A stretch of 64,000 bases of DNA from Pseudomonadota bacterium. Lineage in GTDB: Bacteria > Pseudomonadota > Gammaproteobacteria > Xanthomonadales > Xanthomonadaceae. The translations under genes and the position numbers were made by a program. A model generated the notes under the pieces. The model did no database searches and was not told the DNA's origin. It was given only the letters and a program-made list of their open reading frames with translations. The stretch is taken from positions 62,001 through 126,000 of the forward strand of contig JAFEBV010000005.1 in the NCBI GenBank assembly GCA_018242485.1. The letters are read 5' to 3'. Of this stretch, positions 42,577-50,747 are shown piece after piece. The number at the start of each line of letters is the position of its first letter. Positions within the stretch are counted from its first letter, which is position 1.

Positions 42577-44376
42577 TCAACCGCGATCGTCGAACAATGC
42601 CGCATCCAGTGCCAGCAGCGGTTTCGCACCGGCGCGGATCGCCGCGGCATGGGAAAGCGTGCGCGGCAGGATGCGCGTGTAGAAGAAGCGCGCGGTTTCG
42701 CGCTTGGCGGTGCGTTGTTCTGCGCTGGCGTGCGCGGAGGCATCAGCGGCGACAACCGCGCGCGCCCACCAGTACGCCAACGCGACATAGCCGGAATAGA
42801 ACAGGTAATCCACCGACGCCGCGCCGACTTCATCCGCATCGCCCATCGCGCGCTTGCCGATCTCCATCGTCAGCGCCTGCCATTCGGCGGCTTTCTGCGC
42901 CAGCGGTTCGATGAACTCCGCCATGCCCACATTGCCCGCTTGCTCGGTGCAGAACGTTTGGATCATCGTGAGGAACTGCCGCAGCCCTGCTCCCTGCAAT
43001 TGCATGATCTTGCGTCCGAGCAAGTCGAGTGCCTGGATGCCGGTGGTGCCCTCGTACAAGGTGGTGATGCGCGCATCGCGGGCGAGTTGTTCCATGCCGT
43101 GCTCGGCGATGTAGCCGTGGCCGCCGAAACATTGCAGGGCGTGATAGGTGCATTCCACGCCCCATTCGGTCAGGCAGGCCTTGACGATCGGGGTGAGGAA
43201 GCCGAGCAGTTCATCGGCGCGCGCCTTCTCCTCGGTGTCGGTGGTGTGCTCGATCACATCCACGAGGGTCGCGGCGTGGTAGCTGAGCAGGCGGCCGCCC
43301 TCGATCAGCGCCTTGCAGGTCAGCAACATGCGCCGCACGTCGGGGTGCACGATGATCGGATCGGCGGGTTTTTCCGGGAACTTCGCGCCCGATAGTGCGC
43401 GCATCTGCAAGCGCTCCCGCGCATACGCCAGCGCGTTCTGGTAGGCGCGATCGGCAAGGCCAAGCCCCTGGATGCCGACCGCAAGCCGCGCGGTGTTCAT
43501 CATGGTGAACATCGCCATCAGGCCCTTGTTCGGCTGCCCGATCAGCCAGCCTTGGGCGCCGTCGAAGTTCATCACGCAGGTGGCCGAACCGTGGATGCCC
43601 ATCTTGTGTTCGATGCTGCCGCAGCGCACCGCGTTGTGTTCGCCGACGACACCGTCGCGACCGACCTTCATCTTCGGCACGATGAACAGCGAGATGCCCT
43701 TCGTGCCAGCCGGTGCATCCGGCAGGCGCGCGAGCACCAGATGCACGATGTTGTCGGTGAAGTCGTGCTCGCCGGCGGTGATGAAAATCTTGGTGCCGGA
43801 GATGGCGTAGCTGCCGTCGGCATTCGGTGCGGCGCGGGTCTTGAGCAGACCCAGATCGGTGCCGCAATGCGGCTCGGTCAGGCACATGGTGCCGGTCCAG
43901 CGCCCGGCGACGATGGGTTTGAGGAACACCTCCTGCTGCCACGCCTCGCCGTGCTGCTTGAGCGCCTCGGTGGCGCCGTGCGAGAGCAGCGGGTAGTTGC
44001 CCCACGCGAGGTTGGCGGCGTCGATCATCTCCTTGAGCGCGACGCCGAAGGATTCCGGCAAACCCTGTCCGCCGTATGCCTCGGGCGCGACCAGACCATT
44101 CCAGCCGCCCTCGACGAACTGTTCGTATGCCTGTTTGAAACCCGCCGGGGCGCTCACCGCGCCGGTGTCCTTGTCGTGCCGGCAACCCTGTCGATCGCCG
44201 ATTTCGTTGAGCGGCGCGAGCACGCCCTGGGTGAACTTCGCGCCTTCTTCCAAAACCGCGTCGAGCAGATCGCGTTGCGCGTTGGCGAAACCCAATCGCG
44301 CGTACAGCGCTTCCGCGCCGAGCACGTCGAACAGGGCGAAACGGATGTCGTGCAGCGGGGCTTGGTAACGATTCAT
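42577..44376 (-). CDS. Acyl-CoA dehydrogenase, long (DmdC-type)
   Basis: A 599-residue FAD-dependent dehydrogenase. After an N-terminal helical domain come the FAD/substrate blocks TGTMCLTEPHCGTDLG, GTKIFITAGEHDF, HKMGIHGSATCVMNFDGAQG and the C-terminal domain with YHALQCFGGHGYIAEHGMEQLARDARITTLYEG-type sequence (in pieces). The extra C-terminal domain of about 130 residues marks the 600-residue group that includes DmdC and several uncharacterised fatty acyl-CoA enzymes; the substrate is not known. It lies 64 bases before dapA on the same strand but without functional link. Confidence 0.9.
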   Translation of the reverse strand: MNRYQAPLHDIRFALFDVLGAEALYARLGFANAQRDLLDAVLEEGAKFTQGVLAPLNEIGDRQGCRHDKDTGAVSAPAGFKQAYEQFVEGGWNGLVAPEAYGGQGLPESFGVALKEMIDAANLAWGNYPLLSHGATEALKQHGEAWQQEVFLKPIVAGRWTGTMCLTEPHCGTDLGLLKTRAAPNADGSYAISGTKIFITAGEHDFTDNIVHLVLARLPDAPAGTKGISLFIVPKMKVGRDGVVGEHNAVRCGSIEHKMGIHGSATCVMNFDGAQGWLIGQPNKGLMAMFTMMNTARLAVGIQGLGLADRAYQNALAYARERLQMRALSGAKFPEKPADPIIVHPDVRRMLLTCKALIEGGRLLSYHAATLVDVIEHTTDTEEKARADELLGFLTPIVKACLTEWGVECTYHALQCFGGHGYIAEHGMEQLARDARITTLYEGTTGIQALDLLGRKIMQLQGAGLRQFLTMIQTFCTEQAGNVGMAEFIEPLAQKAAEWQALTMEIGKRAMGDADEVGAASVDYLFYSGYVALAYWWARAVVAADASAHASAEQRTAKRETARFFYTRILPRTLSHAAAIRAGAKPLLALDAALFDDRG

Positions 44377-44438
44377 GGCGGTGTTTCCGGAAAGTCGTGG
44401 CGCGCTCGTGCAGCGCGTAGCGCGAGGGATGGCACGAT

Positions 44439-44903
44439 TCAGCGCAGCACGCCGCTCAATCCCGGCACCGGGCTGAGCGCGCCCTCGAAGCTGTACTTGT
44501 GCTCGCCTTTCGGGTCGGAGGTGACGATCGTGCCGGTGAGCTTGTAGGCGACATTGCCGCCGCCCGGCGCGGCTACCGCCTGGCGGGTGGCGGGCGAGGG
44601 CGCGAGCGTGGTTTCCACCACGTCGGCCGATTCCGGGCCGATGCGCAAGTTCGGCGCAGCGCTCACGTTGCCGGCGAGTTGCCCGGCGATTTCCACCTTT
44701 GCATCGATGCGCGCGAAGGTCTCCGAGACATTGCTGAAGTTCTGCACGCGCAGTTGCAACTTCCAGTTCCCGTCGGGCTGGATACTGAGCTGCTGGATGC
44801 TCGCCCGCGGCGGGAAGATGTTGCGAACCTGTCCGCTGCCGGCGCAGCCGGCGAACAGCGCAGGCAACAGGGCCACGAGGCACAGCGTACGAAACAGTCG
44901 CAT
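44439..44903 (-). CDS. LEA14-like (WHy-type) lipoprotein
   Basis: A 154-residue exported protein. The signal peptide ends in the lipobox FAGC (Cys about 19). Then comes an immunoglobulin-like region: ASIQQLSIQPDGNWKLQLRV, NFSNVSETFARIDAKVEIAG and a later VAYKLTGTIVTSDPKGEH, in keeping with the late-embryogenesis-abundant type 2/WHy fold known from plant and bacterial stress proteins. The exact role is unknown. The start at 44903 is preceded by a weak site. It lies downstream of nothing on its strand and is divergent from the secreted Ig-like protein. Confidence 0.65.
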   Translation of the reverse strand: MRLFRTLCLVALLPALFAGCAGSGQVRNIFPPRASIQQLSIQPDGNWKLQLRVQNFSNVSETFARIDAKVEIAGQLAGNVSAAPNLRIGPESADVVETTLAPSPATRQAVAAPGGGNVAYKLTGTIVTSDPKGEHKYSFEGALSPVPGLSGVLR

Positions 44904-45072
44904 GGGGGCATCCGCGAGCGTATGGGAGACGGAAGGATAGCAGCCGCCCGCGACGGCAGCGGAGCGTCGCCTGCCAGCCGTATTCGCGTCTTCAGCCATC
45001 GTTCCCGTGACGTGGTTCGCAGTCCGGAGTGTGCGCCAGTGCTAGGTTCATGGCGTGGGAGAGGGGAGCCAG

Positions 45073-45189
45073 GGACGCATCGCCGGGCCATGCCGACGAT
45101 GCGTCCGACGGCCGGATTCCGGTCGATCGTGCGTTGGTCGAGGCTGGGGAGAGGGGCGTCACCGGTCCCCGTCATCGCGACGGGGCCGG
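45073..45189. other. Two hairpins in the divergent gap before the secreted Ig-like protein
   Basis: The 309-base gap 44,904-45,212 holds no gene. It contains a perfect 10-base inverted repeat GGACGCATCG/CGATGCGTCC at 45073-45106 (14-base loop) and a near-perfect stem CCGGTCCCCGTC/GACGGGGCCGG at 45162-45189, which ends about 12 bases before the AAGGAGAG site of the downstream gene. The second stem lies where it could fold in the mRNA leader; function is unproven. Confidence 0.45.
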
Positions 45190-45212
45190 TTAGCCTTCCA
45201 AGGAGAGCCGCC

Positions 45213-46862
45213 ATGCTGCACACGCGCTATTCACGTCCTGCACGCGCCACGGGCTTGCGCCTGCTGTGCGCCGCGGTCATCTTCGGATTCGGCTGCAACG
45301 TCGCGCTGGGGCAGTCGGCAGGTTCCAACGAGGGCGGCAGCGTGCCGCAGCCGGTACCCGAGTTTCCGGCGAACAACTGGTGGAATACCGACATCAGCAA
45401 GGCGCCGGTGGATCCGAAATCGGCCAGCTACATCGGCTTCGTCAACAGCGGCGGCAGCCGCCACCTGCACCCGGACTTCGGCGGCAATGCCAGTTACGGC
45501 GGGGCGTATGCGATTTACGGTTTTCCGTATGTTGTGGTCGATGGGGTGACCGGCTCGGGCAAAAGCCCGCCGCCGCTGCAGACCGTGCAATTCAATTACG
45601 CCGACGAGAGCGATGGCGTCAACCACTCCACCGGCACGCCGTTCCCGTTCTATCCGATCCCGCCGCAGGCCACCACCACCCCGCGCTGGGTGGAATGCGG
45701 CGCGCCGGCGACGGTGGATCAGCGCAACGACTGCGACCGCCATCTGCTGGTCATCGACCGCGATCACAAATACCTCTACGAGCTGTGGAACGTCTGGTAC
45801 GACGCCACGCACAAGCAGTGGTACGCCGGCTCGGGCGCGTTCTTCGACATGACCAAGAATGGCCGTCGGCCGGATGGCTGGACTTCGGCGGATGCGGCCG
45901 GATTGGCAATCTTCCCCGGGCTGGTGCGTTACGACGAGGTGTACAACGCCTACGGCACCAACGTCAGCCAGATCGGGCATGCGTTCCGGGTCACCGTTCG
46001 CTCGACCAATGGTTACGTCTATCCGGCCTCGCACAATGCCGGATCGACTGCCGGGGCCCTGCCGATGGGCGCGCGCCTGCGCCTGAAGGCGAGCGTGAAC
46101 ATCTCCAGCTATCCGGCGCAGATGCAGAAGATTTTCAACGCGATGAAAACCTACGGCCTGATCGTGGCCGACAACGGTTCGGACATGTACATCAGCGGCA
46201 CCTACGACACGCATTGGAACAACGACGTGCTCAACCCTGCCTTCGGCGGATTGACAGCCAGCGATTTCGAAGTGATCCAGCTTGGCTGGCAGCCGCCACT
46301 GAGCAGCCTGACGGTGTCGCCGGGCCGGGTGGTCGGCGGGCAGAACGCCACCGCGACCGTGACCCTGCTCCAGAAGGCGCCCACCTCCGGCGCGAGCGTG
46401 GCCTTGTCCGGCACGGCGGGATTGCTCAAAGTACCTGCCACCGTGACGGTTCCCGCAGGTGCCACGTCGGCATCGTTCACCGTCGGCACCGTGGCTGTCA
46501 CCACACCGCAGGCCCCGACGATCAACGCCAGCTACAACGGCGCGGTGAGCCACGTCGGCCTGAGCCTGATTCCGCCGATGGCACTCACCTCGATCACGGT
46601 CAATCCGGGGACGATCGCCAGCGGCAAGACCGCGACCGGAAGCGTCGTCCTCAACGAGGCGGCCGCCGCTCCGGTGAAGGTGACCCTGACCAGCTCCAAT
46701 ACCGCAATCGCGACCGTGCCTGCGAACGTCACCGTGCCGGTCAACGCGAAATCGGTGAACTTCACCGTGCAGGCGGGCAAGGTCACGGCCAAGCAGGCCG
46801 TGACGATTTCCGCCATCTATGCGGGCGTCACCAAGACGGTTGTCGTCTACGTAACGCCTTGA
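45213..46862 (+). CDS. Secreted protein with two C-terminal Ig-like repeats
   Basis: A 549-residue exported protein (signal peptide about 1-35, ending VALGQSA). The central region (about 50-365) is a conserved but unnamed domain with FPANNWWNTDISKAPVD, DCDRHLLVIDRDHKYLYELW, SGAFFDMTKNGRRPDGWTS and GLIVADNGSDMYISGTYDT; these aromatic and acidic patches look like an extracellular enzyme or binding domain. Two Ig-like/BACON-type repeats follow (LTVSPGRVVGGQNATATVTL and ITVNPGTIASGKTATGSVVL, about 85 residues each). AAGGAGAG precedes the ATG. The function is not recognised. It stands alone. Confidence 0.72.
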   Translation: MLHTRYSRPARATGLRLLCAAVIFGFGCNVALGQSAGSNEGGSVPQPVPEFPANNWWNTDISKAPVDPKSASYIGFVNSGGSRHLHPDFGGNASYGGAYAIYGFPYVVVDGVTGSGKSPPPLQTVQFNYADESDGVNHSTGTPFPFYPIPPQATTTPRWVECGAPATVDQRNDCDRHLLVIDRDHKYLYELWNVWYDATHKQWYAGSGAFFDMTKNGRRPDGWTSADAAGLAIFPGLVRYDEVYNAYGTNVSQIGHAFRVTVRSTNGYVYPASHNAGSTAGALPMGARLRLKASVNISSYPAQMQKIFNAMKTYGLIVADNGSDMYISGTYDTHWNNDVLNPAFGGLTASDFEVIQLGWQPPLSSLTVSPGRVVGGQNATATVTLLQKAPTSGASVALSGTAGLLKVPATVTVPAGATSASFTVGTVAVTTPQAPTINASYNGAVSHVGLSLIPPMALTSITVNPGTIASGKTATGSVVLNEAAAAPVKVTLTSSNTAIATVPANVTVPVNAKSVNFTVQAGKVTAKQAVTISAIYAGVTKTVVVYVTP

Positions 46863-46903
46863 TCGCCGCCGGATGGCGCTGGCCTCATCGCGTCGGGGCG
46901 CAC

Positions 46904-47125
46904 TCACGCCGGCGACGGATCGATTCCCTGCGCGCGCAAGATCGCGTCCATCCTCGCACGGACGTATTCGATGTCGGCGAACCCCGCCCTGGCGCAGATC
47001 GCGTCGGCCTGCGCGGCGAACGCCGCCCAGAGATCCTCATGGTCGGCCTCATTGAGCACGAGCATGGCCAGGTCGCGGTTCAGCTCGTCCAACATCCCGT
47101 CCAACTCGGCGCGCGTGCAGCTCAT
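46904..47125 (-). CDS. Small acidic helical protein, paralogue of the gene at 47,293
   Basis: A 73-residue protein that starts MSCTRAELDGMLDELNRD and ends EYVRARMDAILRAQG. It is related along its whole length to the 71-residue product of the divergent gene at 47,293-47,508: RAELDGMLDEL/RSELDSILDEL, DLWAAFAAQADAI/DFLMAFTALSDAI and YVRARMDAIL/YVRQRIDEML. No known family was recognised. The predicted fold is three helices, rich in Asp/Glu and Leu. The parallel start of both proteins supports the ATG at 47125. Confidence 0.7.
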   Translation of the reverse strand: MSCTRAELDGMLDELNRDLAMLVLNEADHEDLWAAFAAQADAICARAGFADIEYVRARMDAILRAQGIDPSPA

Positions 47126-47292
47126 CGGAAGCCTCCCCGAAGTCAGACGCACAGCATAGCGAAGGCAGGGCAATGCTCACGCCCCGGGACAGCCACCGCG
47201 CCGCCTCCCGGCGCAAAGACACGCGCAACGGGGAATTCGCTATCCTGTATCGCCGCGTACCGGGGTCACGGATGCGCACAGGGGGCAGAAAC

Positions 47293-47508
47293 GTGTCAAG
47301 AACCCGCAGCGAACTCGACAGCATCCTCGACGAACTGGAGCAGGAATTGCCCACGCTCCTGAAAGACACCGAGGATCAGGAAGATTTCCTCATGGCCTTC
47401 ACCGCGCTGTCCGATGCCATCGAGGACAGCGTGGAGGCCGACGATCTGCCCTACGTGCGCCAACGCATCGACGAAATGCTGGTGCGCCACGGGGTGAAGC
47501 TGTCCTGA
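47293..47508 (+). CDS. Small acidic helical protein, paralogue of the gene at 46,904
   Basis: A 71-residue protein beginning at GTG (47293), preceded by GGGGGC seven bases upstream. It is the mirror partner of the gene at 46,904-47,125: the N-terminus SRTRSELDSILDELEQEL aligns with SCTRAELDGMLDELNRDL, and the C-terminus PYVRQRIDEMLVRHG with EYVRARMDAILRAQG. The alignment of starts argues against the longer frames (ATG 47173 or 47272). Function is unknown. The 167-base gap between the two start codons would hold both promoters. Confidence 0.7.
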   Translation: MSRTRSELDSILDELEQELPTLLKDTEDQEDFLMAFTALSDAIEDSVEADDLPYVRQRIDEMLVRHGVKLS

Positions 47509-47622
47509 TCGCGCAGGCCGTCCGCACGGCGACGATGCAACGCGGCTTGCATTGATCCGGATCAAGCGGCCACGGCGATGGGCGGCGCATGCTGGGCGCT
47601 CCCGCACCTGCGAGAACCCACG

Positions 47623-47886
47623 ATGAACGACTGTTCCTCAGCCGCCGCGAACGCCGGCACGGCCCACCTGTTCGATGCCCGCGGCATCGCCCGCCGCTTC
47701 CGCCACTCGGCGATTTTCGGCGCGCTCAATGCTCTGAACGCCGGCGAGACCATGCGTTTCGTCAACGACCACGATCCGCTGCCGCTGCTCGATCAGTTGC
47801 GCCAGCGCTTCGGCGACAACCTGACGATCACCTATCGGCAACGCGAACCAGGCGCGATCATGATCGATTTCGGCATCGTCGGCTGA
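47623..47886 (+). CDS. DUF2249-domain protein
   Basis: An 87-residue protein that matches the DUF2249 domain: HLFDARGIARRFRHSAIFGAL, ALNAGETMRFVNDHDPLPLL and a closing TYRQREPGAIMIDFGI. The domain is of the TusA-like fold group and often accompanies hemerythrin-like or cytochrome genes in nitric oxide and redox contexts, but no such neighbours are present here. The ATG at 47623 begins the family match. It converges on the ribonuclease gene with a 28-base gap. Confidence 0.75.
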   Translation: MNDCSSAAANAGTAHLFDARGIARRFRHSAIFGALNALNAGETMRFVNDHDPLPLLDQLRQRFGDNLTITYRQREPGAIMIDFGIVG

Positions 47887-47914
47887 TACACGCCAGGCGA
47901 CAGCCAACGACGGC

Positions 47915-49381
47915 TCACGACGACGTCGAAAAGCGCACGCTGCGCCGCACGGGGTCGGCTTCTTTCAATGTCACGGACACATCCGCACCGAGGACGAGGG
48001 GCTGGGGGGATTCCAGGTGCGCTTCCAGCGGCGGATCGCGCAGCATCACGATGCCAATGTTGCCGCCCTGCCCCGCCGGCTGGCGGCCGCTGCCGTGACG
48101 CACCTCGACGACCGCGCCTTCGAACGACTCGCCCACCCGCGGGGCGAGGATCACCGCTTGCGCCAGATCGATGATGGCGCGTTCGTATTCGTGGGCGAGG
48201 CGGTCGGAGATGTCCATCGTCTCGGGCAAGCCCGGCAGTGCTGCCCGCACCCAGTCGGGCACCGGCTGGTGCGCGCACAGCGCCACGCAGGCTTCGTTGG
48301 CGTAGCGATCCACCAGCCGGCGCATCGGCGCGGTGACATGCGCGTAGCGTGCTGCGATGGCCGATTGCAGCGGTTGTTCGGGCGCTTCGCCGTCGAAAGC
48401 CGAGTAGCCGGCTCCGCGCAGCACGCTGGTGCAGGAAAACATCATCGCCACGTGGCGTGGCTGCGCCGGATCCAGTGCGCGGATGAAATCCGGATACGAC
48501 TGCTCGTCCGGCCAAGCGATGCGCAGTGCCTGCGCGGTCAGGCGCAGGCGTGCTATGGAATGCGCATCCGGCGGCGGCAAGGTGCGCAGGATGCCGATCT
48601 TCCCGCCCAGCATGACCTGCGCGGCGGCCATGCCGGTGAGCAGGGAGATCTGCGCGTTCCAGTCCTCGATCGGCAGGCTGATGCGGTATTCCAGTTCCCA
48701 TTGCCCGCCCTCGCAGCCGATCTCCGCATCCGGCAGCGACAGGCTGATGCCGCCGCGTTGTTTCTCCAGCGCCTGCCGCAACTGACCGATCTCGCGCAAC
48801 AGCGACCACACCGGATCGGCGTGACCGACATCGAGCTGCCCCTGCACGGTCGGATAGTCGCACTGCTGCCGGCTGCGCACGCGCGCGCGGCGCACGTCGA
48901 TGGCGGCGATGTTGCCGTTGGCATCCAGATCGATCGTCCACAGGATCGACGGACGCAGTTGATTGGGCAGCAGCGAGGCGGCGTTCTCGCACAGCACCGT
49001 CGGGTGCAGCGGGATGGTGGACAGCCCGCCGTACAGGGTCTGCCCGCGCCGATTGGCTTCCACGTCGATCGCATCGCCCGCGGTGACGAACGCGGCCACG
49101 TCCGCAAGCGCGTAATAGACGCGGTAGCCACCGCCATCCCGGCGTTCCAGCCACATCGCCTGATCCAAATCCATCGAACCGGGCGGGTCGATGGTGAGCA
49201 GCGGAATGTCGGTGCGATCCAGATCGGGCAATCGCGGATTCGCAGCAGCTTGCGCCGCTGCCGCATCGACCTCGGGCGGGAATACCGACGGTAGACGCAG
49301 CTCGCGCTGGATCTGCGCGATGCCCTGCTCCATCGTGCCATCGTCGGATGGGCGAATGCGGATGACGCGGGTGGTGGGCAT
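47915..49381 (-). CDS. RNB-domain ribonuclease lacking N-terminal cold-shock domains
   Basis: A 488-residue exoribonuclease-like protein of the RNase II/RNB family. The RNB domain begins almost at once, with the metal-site motif IDPPGSMDLDQAM (about residues 65-77), YRVYYALADVAAFV, the GLSTIPLHPTVLCENAASLLP block and AAIAARYAHVTAPMRRLVDRYANE near residue 345. The last 80 residues could be an S1-like domain. Compared with E. coli RNase II it lacks both cold-shock domains, and the fourth catalytic Asp of the D-x5-D-x-D-D motif is Gln (DLDQ). This form is known in actinobacteria and Xanthomonadales. Start at ATG 49381, with ATG 49387 possible. Confidence 0.83.
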   Translation of the reverse strand: MPTTRVIRIRPSDDGTMEQGIAQIQRELRLPSVFPPEVDAAAAQAAANPRLPDLDRTDIPLLTIDPPGSMDLDQAMWLERRDGGGYRVYYALADVAAFVTAGDAIDVEANRRGQTLYGGLSTIPLHPTVLCENAASLLPNQLRPSILWTIDLDANGNIAAIDVRRARVRSRQQCDYPTVQGQLDVGHADPVWSLLREIGQLRQALEKQRGGISLSLPDAEIGCEGGQWELEYRISLPIEDWNAQISLLTGMAAAQVMLGGKIGILRTLPPPDAHSIARLRLTAQALRIAWPDEQSYPDFIRALDPAQPRHVAMMFSCTSVLRGAGYSAFDGEAPEQPLQSAIAARYAHVTAPMRRLVDRYANEACVALCAHQPVPDWVRAALPGLPETMDISDRLAHEYERAIIDLAQAVILAPRVGESFEGAVVEVRHGSGRQPAGQGGNIGIVMLRDPPLEAHLESPQPLVLGADVSVTLKEADPVRRSVRFSTSS

Positions 49382-49561
49382 GAGCAAGCTCCGATAAACC
49401 GGATCGCCGGACTATACACGCGATGTCTGTACACCCCGACGCGCCCCATGCGTTGTCGTGTACTGCGTTGTCGTGTACGCATACGTAACCGCACACGACG
49501 CTCCAACCGCTGCCAACGTGGCGGAATGCTTGTAGCCATGCCCTGCCTGAGGAATTGCCTT

Positions 49562-50434
49562 GTGAAGACCCTCGTCACCGTCGCCTTCCTGCTTGCCGCA
49601 TCCCTGTCCGCAAACGCCCAGCAGGCTCTGTCACTGCCACGCGCCGATGGCGCGCAAACCCCGGTGATGGTGTACGACCCGGCAGTCACATCGGAAAGCG
49701 CGGAAAAACATCATGGCTGCGCACCGCTGGCCCTGCTCTCGCCCGGCGCCGGCGGCAACGAGAAGGGGCTGTCCTACCTCGCCAAGGCGCTGGCCGCCGA
49801 TGGCTGGCTGGCGATCGTGCTCGGACATCGCGAGAGCGGCATAGCGGCGCTGCGCAACGACGTGCGCAACAGCCACGGCATCCGCGCGGGCGTGGGGGAA
49901 CTGGTCGCCGATCCGAACGCCTACCACGGACGCTTCATGGACATCGACGCCGCACTGGCGTGGTCGAGCAAGCAATGCATTGCGCCGTTCAAGGCCCTGC
50001 TCGGGCACTCGATGGGCGCGCGCACGGTGCTGCTGGAAGCCGGCGCGAACAACAAACTCGGCCTGCACGAAACCCATCCCTTCGACGCCTACGTCGCCCT
50101 GTCGCCGCCACCGGCCGACGATGTTTTCCCTCCCGACGCAGGGCGCAGCGTGAGCGCGCCGATCCTGCTGCTGACCGGAACCCGCGACGACACCCTCGCC
50201 CAGCAGAGCTACGACCAGCGTGTACGGGTGTTCGACACGCTGGCCTCGCGTTGCGCGTGGATCGGCATCGTCGATGGCGCCACCCACATGAATTTCGCCG
50301 GCGCCGGATTTGGCGCGCGCGAACTGGCCGAACGCGCATCCACCACCTTGTCCACGGCTTTCCTCGACGGCCTGCGCCACGGCCAATGCCCGCGCCCACC
50401 GACGCTGGCCGGGGTCAGCGTGCGCAGCAAATAG
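49562..50434 (+). CDS. Exported alpha/beta-hydrolase (dienelactone hydrolase-like)
   Basis: A 290-residue exported protein starting at GTG (49562), eight bases after TGAGGA. Signal peptide about 1-20 (ending LSANAQ). The alpha/beta-hydrolase triad is visible: Ser in LGHSMGARTVLL, Asp in LTGTRDD and His in DGATHMNF; the oxyanion region is LSPGAGGNEKGLSYLAKAL. It resembles the predicted dienelactone hydrolases/chlorophyllase-like lipases; the substrate is unknown. It stands alone before the tRNA-Arg region. Confidence 0.82.
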   Translation: MKTLVTVAFLLAASLSANAQQALSLPRADGAQTPVMVYDPAVTSESAEKHHGCAPLALLSPGAGGNEKGLSYLAKALAADGWLAIVLGHRESGIAALRNDVRNSHGIRAGVGELVADPNAYHGRFMDIDAALAWSSKQCIAPFKALLGHSMGARTVLLEAGANNKLGLHETHPFDAYVALSPPPADDVFPPDAGRSVSAPILLLTGTRDDTLAQQSYDQRVRVFDTLASRCAWIGIVDGATHMNFAGAGFGARELAERASTTLSTAFLDGLRHGQCPRPPTLAGVSVRSK

Positions 50435-50484
50435 GCGAGGCATTCGCGCTCCCGTCGACCGTGCCCACCGTTCGCTGGGCGCGG

Positions 50485-50533
50485 CATGGCCAGTTCATGC
50501 GAAAATAAGCGGCTGGCCCCAGAGCTCAGTTGG
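50485..50533 (+). pseudogene. Broken duplicate of tRNA-Arg promoter and 5' part
   Basis: Bases 50485-50533 repeat, with about six differences, the bases 50717-50766 that run from upstream of tRNA-Arg to its D loop. Shared pieces are GTTCATGCGAAAAT, CGGC, GGCCCC and AGCTCAGTTGG. The tRNA-like part (50515-50533) then goes astray; the expected anticodon arm is replaced by other sequence. GGGCGAGGTCA, identical to the 3' anticodon stem and variable region, recurs at 50596-50606. No complete cloverleaf can form. Confidence 0.6.
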
Positions 50534-50611
50534 TGGACTCGCGAGCGTTTGCGACTGTCCTGTGGACAATCGAGCGAGCGAGTCTTGGGAGTCAGGGGCG
50601 AGGTCAAATGG

Positions 50612-50701
50612 CCGAAGCTCGGCTTCGGTCGACCGAGCGCCTTCGCCATGGAAGGCGAAGGCCGGCCCTTTCGTGCGGAGCAGAAGCGAAGCCGAAAGGG
50701 C
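50612..50701. ncRNA. Array of three strong hairpins before tRNA-Arg
   Basis: Three perfect stems follow each other: 50612-50628 (CCGAAGC/GCTTCGG, loop TCG), 50639-50662 (GCCTTCGCC/GGCGAAGGC, loop ATGGAA) and 50665-50701 (GCCCTTTCG/CGAAAGGGC, 19-base loop). No reading frame fits. It could be a structured RNA, or a mobile palindromic repeat of the kind common in Xanthomonadales. The classification is open and the type label is only the closest. Confidence 0.4.
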
Positions 50702-50747
50702 GACCGGATGCAGCACCATGGACGGTTCATGCGAAAATGTACGGCTT

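Noticed and set aside
45231..46907. Open minus-strand frame of 558 codons opposite the secreted Ig-like protein
   Set aside because: The plus-strand gene has a signal peptide, a good ribosome binding site and Ig-like repeats; the antisense frame has none of these.
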